Source: Scolanthus callimorphus
Lineage: Eukaryota > Cnidaria > Anthozoa > Actiniaria > Edwardsiidae
Assembly: GCA_033964015.1 (NCBI GenBank)
Contig: CM066914.1
Location: 22,558,234-22,622,233 of the forward strand
Reading direction: 5' to 3'
DNA: 64,000 nt
In this document: positions 49,701 to 61,700 of the stretch, piece after piece
Numbering within the stretch: the first letter of the stretch is position 1
How the letters are laid out: each line of letters opens with the position of its first letter
Notes under the pieces: generated by a model
Told to the model about the DNA's origin: nothing
Databases searched by the model: none
The model's input: only the letters and a program-made list of their open reading frames with translations
Program-made: the position numbers and the translations under genes

Positions 49701-52700
49701 TATCTGCCGAAGCGAAGCTGAGGCGGATAACACTAACTCGAGGCGTTGACAAATCTCACTATCATGCGAAAACCGAATTCAATAATTGTTTTATTATTCA
49801 GCAACCAAGAATTCTTACCTAGCTAAATGAAGTCAACGATGAGGCCGTGCACGGCGACACGGTTTTTCAACTTCATCTTACTTCCATTGATATTTTCCTT
49901 TTGTATTCAATTCAAATAGCCATAGTTGATGTTTAGATATCCTGAGCAATGATCTTTTGGCAAAAATCATAACAGATTCAACGAGAATATTCGCAAAACC
50001 GGCTTTCAATTCGGAAATGAAAACCAAGATGGCGGCCAAACCTATTGGCTTGCGTTATGACGTCATTAGAGTGCATCAATCCTAATGTCTGTAGTATGAC
50101 GTCAGGCACTGCGCGCCAACAAGGTTTCGCTGCGTACTCTAAGCCAATCAGAACCGAGATAGTGGCATGGCAGAATAATAATAATCCTTGGTATCTTTAA
50201 AATGACCAGCGTAGTATGTCTGCTATTTTTTCTAGTTTTTAATGTGTCTTTCAAAGGCTCGCCAGAAAAGGCTCGGGGCTCGCTAAGAGGCTCGCAAATT
50301 AGACAACCTCTTTGTTTTCCGGGCCCCCAATTTCTCCCACATCTCCCCCTCTACAACTTTAATAATAACCCGTCCCTAAATTTCGCACTGTTCAAAAAAT
50401 TATATTCCCATCATCCTATGGATGAGTCTGTGTCAGTTGTGCCTCCATCTCTCTTCCCTCCCTATCTTCATTTTCTGAGAAAATGTTATAAATTAAAAAC
50501 GTTCAGTGGCTATCGAAATAATATCAGGAAAGTGTTACATCTACCCTGATATTAGGATGTTGCAAAAGGTTGATTGTAAAACTGGAGAGGAGGTTTCAAA
50601 AAGGTCAATGTGATGGGTTCCCGCTTTTCTTATGCTACAAGTAAATGACATTGTTTACTTACCTGGATGTAAATATCAGCAAGCAGAAGCCAACTCCTTT
50701 CGAATTCTTCTGCTTCCTGTAAACAAAAATAGCAAAGAAAACATCAATACAACCAATACTTCCTATGAATAATGAATTCTGAAGTCTCCTATCCGATGTT
50801 TGCGGCTTGAAAATCTTTCGTTTGTTGTCTGCATACAGAATGGCGTACTTTTCTAAAAGAAATCTTAACCTTTCCAAATTTTCTTCCAGCCTCAAACCAG
50901 AAGCGCCTTAAAAAGGCAAACGCAGATAGACACGCAGTCTGTCTACTCAGATAAATACAGCGAGAAATCACTGCAGAGGCTACGTAAAGAGTAGTTACTT
51001 TTGCAGCAACCAAAGAGGATATCACGGGAGTCCGAAATTTTTGATCAAAAAAATGAAGACTTCTACTTACCTCAAATGTCCAGGTCATCTTGGAAATCCT
51101 CTTCAGCTGGTTCCTGGCACGCGGTGTCTGCTTCAGATACATGTAGGCTGTGGCCATCCCAAGAAGCGCTGGTACAAAGTCTCTCTATAGGAAGAATAAG
51201 GATAACAACCTGTAACTCTGAAAACAGCAAGTCCCCCAGAGAGTTTTACCGCTGTATGCATTGCTACGCGACCTCAAAATTCAATGTTGCGATGGCCGAT
51301 TTTTAGCGTCAATTAAACCAAAACGCTGGATTCGGCCACTTCTGTGGGTCGAAATTGATTGCCATATCAACCAAAATGGTTTTAAGCTATCCTTTGTCTT
51401 CCTTGCCTCGAATTGCCTTTCTGGTTGCCTTTCTGGATTGGCGTAAAATCGCCAATCGCAACAGTGAATTTTGAGGTCGCGTAGCAATGCATACGGTGGT
51501 AAACATTATCTGGATACGAAATACATAATTGCAGTTCCAGTCCAAGCAACCTTAGTCCCGTTTCTCAGTCCAGAATCCAACTTTTTCCATTAGGCTCTTG
51601 TCTAAACGTTATAAGCCAATCTTATAGATATCCGTGACTATATCTATGATGGCAGTGTTTTGGTTATGATCTAACTACTCTGGTGAATACCTCAGTGGTT
51701 GCAATTTCCATGAACTGTGATAAGGCTCGTTCCACGTTTTGCTTGGCCTTAGTGGCCATTAGTACAGCATTCTCAAGGATACGATGCTTCAACGGGTTCG
51801 ACTTCGGCTTCATTTCCTATGAATGCAAAATTTAGAATACAACTGAGCTGTCCATTGTTAGTAATGCGAATTCTGTACTAACGGCCGGCGACGTCATTTC
51901 GCGCGTTGTGAACGGCCGTTGCGGCACTGTGATATTTGTCAGTTTGTTGGTGATCTGAAAAACATCGCACGCGCATCGAATTGGAATTTGACCATGATCA
52001 AAACGCCTGCAACGTCTTGGCGACATCGCAAGTGAAATCGCGAGGTGTGACTTCTGCGGCAATCTCATTGCGACGCCACATTACTCGGTGTGAACAGTGG
52101 CGAGGGAACCTAAAAGAACTAAGGGCTTAACGGCGATAACATGCCAAAGTGCCCGAGACATCACCATGTTTTGCTCAATAATCGAAAAAAAAGCATAAAT
52201 GAATGTGTACCTTGAGCAACTTTTCAGCAGTGCGAACGGCCATCATTTCGGAGTCTTGTCTCTCAGCAGGACTATAACAAAGAAAATAAAAATACACAAA
52301 AGATAGTAAGAATTGAAACGTTTTGAAACGAAACACACTCAGACTCGCCGCGTTTATACTAAGGAAGTGCCTTGAGGGAAACATAACATCGCTTTCTATC
52401 ACAAGAATTTGAACGGAGCGGACATCCACACAATTTTGTTTCCAAAAAGATACTCAAACACACTAACCCGTTTCCAGTTGATTTGCCTTTTTCCCAGTGG
52501 GTGATAGTATAACTGTTAGCGCAAAAACGTGTTTGGAACACTCGGCTATCGGGGAGAGGAAGTGAACTTACCTGGATTCCACGTCTACGGCATCAAATGT
52601 TTCTCCGCCTAGAGTCTCACTGTCAGGATTGAGGCAAATTTCCACCATGTTATAGACCGCTGTCTCGCCCCTGGCGACAAAGGTACGAGTTTAGTAAAGG

Positions 52701-55700
52701 TGTGAGCTTTTAAGCACATTTAAATTTTTGTTAATGTGCTGGGAGGCAAGCGGTAATGTATAAGGTATAGAGGAGGACACTTGGTCACTACACCATCCAC
52801 ACTCGCCTGTTTTTTCTGCAGGGCCCGAAAGTAAGCGTGATTCTCATCCGCTACGGTAGAGTTCGTTGCGACTTCCTACCTCCTCGTCTGATCAAGTCAC
52901 GGGATGAAAAGTTCTGGATTAGAACCACGTGTGGAAAATGGACCAATCACAAGGTAAATTGTAAGTGATTTGAGCAGATAAAGAGTCAAGAGTCCACGGC
53001 AAATCGACCCGACAGATACAGTTGACGCTGTTCAGGCACGACGGTAGGAAGTGCTAACAAACTCTACCGTAGCAGTTGAGAATCAGGCTGTCGCTAGTTG
53101 GCTCCAAATCAATTTCAAATCATGATAAAAAATGTTTTTTTTTTGGCATGAAACATGTGGATGAGGACACCCTACATTGGTCACATTACTGACTTTATCG
53201 GTAATTCTTATAAACGAACAGGGAATAAAAAGTTTCATATTGAGTTTTTTGTCGTAGGTGAGCTTAACAGCGAAGTCCTGCAAAGTGCCTCAAACGAAGC
53301 GATAAAACCAAACAACAATAATAACAACAACAAGTGGACACAATACGATTCATGGGCTCACCATTCAGTATCTTTTCGTGACAGGTTAAAGTGTTTGAGT
53401 GCTCCTGTAGGGTTTAGTGTATACCTGTAATGACAAACAATGGGTTTTCAAAATGATCTTCTAATAAAGCCGTTTGCATCTAACCGACAACACGCGCCGC
53501 CGAAGCTTGTTTTTGAAAGGGCAGTAAAGCTTTATGTTTAGGTAGAAACACACAACGTCTTGTTTGCGTTCTGATTGGCTACTTCCCGAAGCTTGTTTTG
53601 AAAGGGCAGTAAAGCTTTATGTTTAGGAAGAAACACACAACGTCTTGTTTGCTTTCTGATTGGCTACTTCTCGAAGCTTGTTTTGAAAGGGCAGTAAAGC
53701 TTTATGTTTAGGTAGAAACACACAACGTCTTGTTTGCGTTCTGATTGGCTACTTCCCGAAGCTTGTTTTGAAAGGGCAGTAAAGCTTTATGTTTAGGTAG
53801 AAACACACAACGTCTTGTTTGCGTTCTGATTGGCTACTTCTCGAAGCTTGTTTTGAAAGGGCAGTAAAGCTTTATGTTTAGGTAGAAACACACAACGTCT
53901 TGTTTGCGTTCTGATTGGCTACTTCCCGAAACTTTGTCTAGTTGTCGTGGAACGCCTCATGTTTGTGACGTTTGGAAGCCCTTTCACGACATGCTTCGGC
54001 GGCATTCTTGTCGGTTAGATGGAAACGACTGTACAACAGTTTTCACATGAGTGACGAAAATTATTTGTATTTGCATTTACTTTTCATTCTCGCTTTGTCG
54101 CCCATTTCTATTTAACAACTATTCGATAATCACGGAGCCTGAGTATAATTTCTCAAGTGATTCATAAGATTTTTTACGATGGACGAGAAAGCCACTTCAG
54201 ACTTCAGAGATAATGAAATTGTCTGATTTACCTGATTCATTTTAGAATAAGAACCGCAGAAAACCTGAGATAGCAATATTAGTCTGAAGTCTGAAGTCTG
54301 AAGTCTGAAGTCTGAAGTCTGAAGTCTGAAGTCTGAAGTCTGAAGTCTGAAGTCTGAAGTCTGAAGTCTGAAGTCTGAAGTCTGAAGTCTGAAGTCTGAA
54401 GTCTGAAGTCTGAAGTCTGAAGTCTGAAGTCTGAAGTCTGAAGTCTGAAGTCTGAAGTCTGAAGTCTGAAGTCGCCCTTCTCGTCAATCGTATTTTTAGA
54501 CAGAAAAACTTCTTTTTGTTGGTCTTTTTCACGATCATACAATACTCGCGCGCGCACTCCCAATCCTTTCAATTATAGCGAGAGAAAACGAAACCCTCGC
54601 CCAATCAGCGCGCGGAAATTCTTAATCACTTAAGTAATTAAGCCTGGTGCACACTAGCGACATAACGACATAAGGACGTTGTGTTGCAACGAAAAAAGTA
54701 CGGGAAAATATTTGAAACAATCAATATTTTCCATGGATCTTCATTAGATTACTTCACCAAAGCAATCTTATGTTATTTTTTGACGACTTCAACTTCTTGA
54801 AACCACTAAATTTTGATCGCGTGACATTTTTCTTATGTCGTTATGTCGCAAGTGTGCACCAGGCTTTATACTAACAACCAATAATATGTTGAACTAAACG
54901 CGCGATAGTAATGGACCTCCTCGGCTTGGGCGTAATGTTTTGCCCATTTCAGATCACGTGGCGTTCCCATGAGTATTCTCTCTTTATTTGGAACGCTTCT
55001 ATATTCATACATCCTTCGGTGCGTAGCAGAAAAAGAAAGAGAGAATACTCATGGGAATGCCACGTGATCTGAAATGGGCAAAACAAATGAGCAAGCCGAG
55101 GAGGTCTATCGTACTTGGCTTACAAAGAGGCAGTCACGGCTTGAATGAGTGATAGTAGTTTTACTTGTTTGTGATTGGCTGACGGGGAAACCATTCAGCA
55201 GCTTGCTGTTGCATGTTTATGATTAACTGGGAGCATTTGGACTCACTGTCTTACTTCGTGTTTCATTTAACTACTCAACTCACCAATCGTACAGCCCTTT
55301 GCAATAATTGAAGCCTGGGTCCATTGCTGCACGAGGAAGTCCATTCTCGGCCTAAAACATAGAAATAAGCGATGATTTTCGACCATTTTCCAGGAAATCA
55401 CCCGGCACTTTCAATGAAATTTCAAAACCCAGTGAAATGATAATCACCTCTTCCAAGTACTTAGGGCAGTCATCAAGTTTCCCGGCTCGTCTTAGCAAGT
55501 CAATTAGCCTAGCTAAAGCCGTATAGTGACCTATGGAGAAGACGAGAAAATAGATTTCGATAAAAACATTTTGCGCCAATTAAAATTGTCCGGCTGCGTC
55601 TCGCAGAATGAGAGCACGAATGAATGGACAGAGTAAAAATTGCTGTCCGTTTTGTCGCTAAAAGTATAACTTACCTGGCTTTCTCTCAAGTAGCTGTTGG

Positions 55701-58700
55701 AAATGGTATGTCGCCGAATCGTATTCATTCTTTCGGAACATAAGATCTGCCATCATCTGGAATCGAACAAAACGAATGTTCATGCTTCCAGTTTTTGCAA
55801 ACACTTTTAATCTAAGTTGGTTTATCGCTGAATGAAAAGAAAAAACAAATTTCGTTCCCACAGGACATTATAATAATACCATCCTCTTGAAAGCGAAATG
55901 GTAACAAAGGAAAAAAAGACGTCTGTGGAACGAGCTCAAACATTCCGTACCGTTGACGTAGTTTAAGAGCTCTCAGCCTTCAAAACGGAATAAATAAACA
56001 ACACAAACGCGCATATTGACTACTTAGAGAGGTTAGAAAGGATATTTTTCTTTGCTTTCCACAAAATCCACACGCCTACGCTGTTAAACGTAGAGCTTTT
56101 AAGCAGAGCTACTACATCATCAGTATGGAATGTATCAGTTCGTTGCGCAGACGTCTTTTCTCGCACAGGAAACCCGAGGGACGGCGGGATATAGGAGTGT
56201 TTCTCAGGCATCTCGTCATGAAACACCACGTTCACCATTATCATTCTTACGATCATCGTGTATGCACTGCCGAGGAGGTCTATTCAGTTTTGAAAGCAGA
56301 GCCCTTACGTCATCAGTATGGAATGTTTGAGCTCGTTGCAAAGCCGTCTTTTCTCGCACAGGGAACCCAGGGGCATGCGCGATTAAGACGGCGGTTTTCT
56401 CACGCTAAAACGTGATCCCCTTACGGATCTCTCTCTAAATAGCAAATTTAGTGTTGTTACCACAGTAGCCGCGTCGTTATCCGGGTCCATCTTCAACAGC
56501 TGTACGCACTGTTGCTGACAGGCATCAAGGTCATCTACTGTCAGGTACAGTTTGGCTAGCGCCAACATCGACTACAAATTACAAACAAACAATAACCGAA
56601 TTAGGCTGGGCGGAGAAACTGCTCTTCACTGAGACGCGAGCTCTGGTTTCAGTAAAAAAAAACACGGTCGCGTTCTGGCTCTGGTTCTGGAGAATATACC
56701 GTACACCTCCTCCCCCCTCCTCTTCCCCTCCCCTCCCCCTCCCCTTCCCATTCCTCAGTAAACGCATACCGGGAAAGAAGTATCTCCAATCAAGCCCAAT
56801 TTTATTCCGAAAATCACACACAAAAAAAATTCCAGTCCCAGTTGGCTTTTCTGAATGAGCGTCAGGCCCAGGTCTTCAAATTCTTTACCATGAATTCTAT
56901 GCCCGAGACTTGAATCGTTAAAACAAAACCTCGTCATCACCCGAGCTCTAAGCTGATGCAACAAAGGAGACAGGTGAAGAGAAGATAGAGAAAGCTAAAT
57001 ACGATCTGACCGGGGGCCAATACCGTACCGGGATGTGCGAGTCATCGTAGAGAAGGGCTTCTTTGTAGAAATTAATGGCTTTGTCGTATTCGCGTGAGGC
57101 GGTCGAGATCTCTGCCATCTCTGAACAAATTCTGAAACCAAACAAATCTTACTTGTAGTTGTTTTTACTGCGGTTTTCAAAATTCTGCGAACTCTGAAGC
57201 AAAAGTCAACTCGTGTTTTATCAGCTTCCTATGATTGCAATACTAACACATAGCAACCACAAACATCACTCAGAGTTTTGCAAAAGCTACCGGTTGCTAA
57301 GGTTTACCGGTTGCTAAGGCCTACCGGTTGCTAAGGCCTACCGGTTGCTAAGGCCTACCAGTTGCTAAGGCCTACCGGTTGCTAAGGCCTAGGGCATACG
57401 GCGGTTTAATCATGAGCCGTTCCTAATGCAAATGAACTTAGACAATAGAGTTTACTCATTTGCAATAGGAACGGCTCATAATTAGACCGGCGTATGTCCT
57501 ACGCCTTAGCAACCAGATTTGGAAGAACGAGTTCGCAGAATTATTCAAAGCAAGCAACGTGGATCAATATACTTGCGATGCACATTTCAATGGGCCATTC
57601 AAGCTATTCCCACTCTTTCCGACATGAAGCCACTCATTTTCTGCACTATATTGAAATCATCCCCAGTGACGCACAACTCGAAGAATGCCAACCAGAGAAA
57701 CTCTACCCGGATTTGAAAAAAAAATCTGGGCTTAATGAGATTCGAACTCACGACGGTTACTGGACCGCTACTCTACCAGCTGAGCACTTACTTGGCCGCT
57801 AAAAGGCGCTGTTCGTGGTTTGCATCAGGCTGCTCGGTAGCGACGCGTCTCAGAACCCTGTGGACGGAATGTAGACAGTGTATGATCGTTGTTTCTGATT
57901 CAGCAGTTTTATGATCTTCCGATGGCCGGTTTGCGCAATGGGTGTTGCCCTTTGCGGTGGTCAGAATTTAGAGGTTTTACAGTCCTTAACTAAGTATGAC
58001 CGGTATATGCAAATTTACTGTCATAGAAGTCAAAAGGTGACCGGTAGTCAGAAGTTCTATTGCCTATTGCAAACATCACAGGATAATGGTCCGCGGTATA
58101 ATCAGGTTCTGCTCTCAAAAGTCACAAGGGGTGGCGGGTTTTAGTAGGTTTTGTTATGCCCAGCAAACATGGAGTGCGTGACTCTGGGGTTGGGCAAAAT
58201 CACCACAGGGCCAATGGCCCCTTAATTGGACATTTGAATTCTCTCAGATTTAAGGCATTCAACAAAACGTAAGAGGCATACAGCGTCTTTTAGTTGGGAG
58301 TATACCAACACGGGAAGGATTGCATTGAGCGCACTTAGCGCTACGCTGGGCGCGCAACATTTTGCACAAATAGCGCAGGGCGCGTGACCACCCGATCAAT
58401 GACGGCGTGCTTACCTGCTTTGAACTTCCTTGGCTTTGGTCAGGGTGTTCATTGTCTGGTCCGTATTGTTGGAGTTCTGATGCACTCGTGCGAGTAGCAT
58501 CAACAGCTTGGCCTCCGCCATCAGGGATGGGAGATCGCTCGCTAGAAGAGGATATGAAAACTCAGAACATCACCAAGCATTACACACAATAGTACAAGTA
58601 TTGATATTACAAATCATTTTACTTCTTCGCAGAACCGAAGGATGGGTAGTTTCTTGGTGTCGCAGAGCACCTGTGACGTCAACATTGGTGCACCTAAGAA

Positions 58701-61700
58701 CTATCTACCTTGGTAGCTTTCCTCTTTTAACCCAATGCAGAGTAGCTAGACACCAACACATACCGCGTGAAAACTTCAACAGAAAGGAACCGTTGTCCGT
58801 GACAGTGGAACAACCAAAAATAAGTGAAATTACTACGTGCCATGGGTTGTCCTAAAGTTGCTACTTGTAACGCGTTATTTCAGCATAGATTTCCTTACAC
58901 AGTCGGCTTATTACTTTGCGTAAACCACAGCTACTAAAATATTATACCTTTCTCTTGCTCCATTGCAGCCACGATGACTTTTTCAGACTTGTCGTAGCTG
59001 CGCAACTTGAGATAGAGTTCTGCCAAGTCGTACCTGAAAGCATGAAACACATGAAATCAATTCCTTTCGGAACGTTTCCTGAAGTCGGCGGTAGGACTGA
59101 GCTCATCACGGGCGTCTTATATCTTTTTTTGTTTCTGTCTTTGGCCGGCGAACGTAGAAAGCATTCTCGTACCCAGAGCTTCCCGGTTCGTCTTCTTGCG
59201 GGCCACTGACGCATGCGCGAGATGTGATTCAGAGCCGCAGAGGGAAAGGAACTTTCTGCGCATGCCCCAACAACAAATCTTCAAATGGCTGTCACCAGAG
59301 CGATTAACTCTGGGTACAAGAATGGGTAGGAAGCAGAGGTAAGAAGTGGCAACGTACTCTACCGTAGCAGATGAGAATCAGCCTATCGACCGGCGGGTTT
59401 CGCGGTAATTTTGATTTTCGTGGAGAAAAAAGCCCTATGTCTCGAAATGAGGTGCCCGAGAAGGGGCTAGCCTGAGCTTACCTCAGGAAATTCTGTTGAC
59501 CACTCTTCAGAGCGGCTTCGTAGTAGTTGATGGCCTAGAAAGGAAAACAAAAAGAATGATAACACATCACACTTCCGTGATTAAAGTGAATGCGAGTAAA
59601 GGAGATGTTTGTACCTTTCCATAGTGATGCGTTTTGACGTACGCTTGGCCAATCTTGCTCGCTAGTGCACCATCTCGGGGGTTCCTCTTTAGCGCTGACT
59701 CATACACCTCAATAGCTTTCTCGGGCTGTAAAAAGAGAACACAGACGCAGAGTTTACGTCAGAAAATTGTTATCGCTGAATTTCATTAATTTATTGGAAC
59801 CATTAAAATAATGACAATGATAGTGATGATGTTGTTGTTGTTGTTGTTGTTGCTGTTGTTGCTGCTGCTGCTGCTGATGATTATGATGATGAAGTTGCTG
59901 CTACTATAGGCGGTTATTTGTTTACTCATTTGCATAAGCAGGGTCTAGGTTCAGAAATTTAAAAACCTGCGTGGATCATTCAAAACTTAGTGAAAATCGT
60001 CAATGCGTTCTTCGGAATAGTAATTATTTGATCTGGAGCAATTTTATTACATTTTCCAAGACTTGATTTTCTTGTGGGGCAGGAAGCTCATTAGCCCACA
60101 TGTTTCTTGCAAATGGAGCTTCTCGCCATGCGCTCAAAATTTGAGTAACGAACGTCAATCTTTCTTAGTTTGCTTCATTCACCAGACGCTATTGAAATTC
60201 AGATCATTTCTTTTTGTACCTGCGTTACGCTAGCTGATTTTCACTAATGCTTATGCAAATGAGAAAAATCGTAAACACTGACATCACAATATAATGGCCT
60301 ATTGATAGTAGTGATGATGATAACGATACAGATAGTGATAACCATGTACAAGCTGAAATCGTACGGCTTAAGGACATTCTTGCGCGCCTAACTCTGGAAT
60401 TCACATCAATTTGACGTTTAGAGCAGCATATCTGTCCCTAGGTTCAAACGCAAACTGAAGACCTAGTAAACAGCTTTTCACTTTTAAAGCACATTTGGAC
60501 ATGAATGGAAAATGCGCTTTAGAAATGTTTTTTTATTAACAATGATTGTGCTGTTGGCATTGAGGATGATGTTGGTGAGTGATGACTGTGTTGATAAGAG
60601 TGCCTTTCTTTATGATGATGATACTGGAGACATACTGGAGGATTAAATAAGTGTGATAATGATTATCTCAGTAATGATGATGATGGTGACATACCTCCTG
60701 TATGCTCATATAGGCGTCACCCAACAACAGACAGGTGTGGGGACTGGGGTTCTTATCAACAAGCTCTCTAAAAATAGAATAATAACAGTTTCGCTTAGTT
60801 TGATGTATTCTCAGTAGATCTCAGCAATTTTTTGTTTAGAGCCTCTATAAATATCAGTATCCGTCGACATCTGCAAAGACCCAGGGGACTGTTTCTGACA
60901 TGTGTAACTGATTTACTGACAAGGAAGCTGTCTCAAGAGCATCATCTTAGGGCAAGGAGGGGAAAGCCTTCACTAAGAGTGTTAGGCAGTTGATGATATG
61001 ACAAGTGTTCTTTCACTTGTTACATATCCTTGACCTTTGTAGCAAGCGCAAAGGGAAATGGAAAGAGGCATGAAAGGCGAGAGCAAGGAGAGAGAGGGGG
61101 GAAGATATTTCCTTTCCATTCCTTATAGTTATTCTTATTCTCCGCAGGTCTGCTCACTCACCCTCTCTCCTTTCCTTTCCTTTTACGCAGGCTACTTGCA
61201 CCATTTAGAACAGACCCAAACATAAACGTTAACTGACCTGTAGACACTTGCATATAGTCGTTTGTCCTTTCGATGGTGAAGGTAGATTTCAGCCATTTTT
61301 TCTTTTGCCTTTATGTAATACCTGATCCAAATAAATCATGAAACTCTCAAAAAACATAACATGAGTCGTGATGAGGATGATTATGGTCACAGGTCAGGGA
61401 CTTTGATGGGTTCTAAAGGAAATGGTGAAAAGCGATGAATGTGATGATGATAAGGGGGTGGAGGTGGAGGAGTAGAGGAGGTGGTGGAGGAGAAGAAGGT
61501 TAAGTAAAGGAGGAGATGGAGTAGAGGAGGTGAAGGGGAGAAGGAGGTGGCCTGCCTGGCGGAGGAGGTGGACTGTAGACGGGGAAGGTGGTCTGGGGGG
61601 TGAGGTGGAATAGAGGAGGTAGAGGAGCTGTTGGTGTTGGAGTATAGGAGGAGGCGGTGGAGGTTGAGGTGGTGGCTGTGGAGATAAAGTGGAGAAGGAG

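Noticed and set aside
53500..53930. CRISPR-like array of regular repeats
   Set aside because: Repeats are head-to-tail without unique spacers and the genome is eukaryotic; it is a minisatellite.
54242..54572. FRLQTSD-repeat proteins on the minus strand
   Set aside because: Translation of the (AGTCTGA)n microsatellite.
52671..55283. Apparent loss of a TTC21B exon (the segment between CKGLY and the ICLNPD region)
   Set aside because: The exon was found at 53424-53362 ([16 protein letters not shown]) with correct phase and splice sites, so nothing is missing.
57718..57795. Functional tRNA gene
   Set aside because: Acceptor stem unpaired and anticodon loop of wrong length; better explained as a SINE head or pseudogene.
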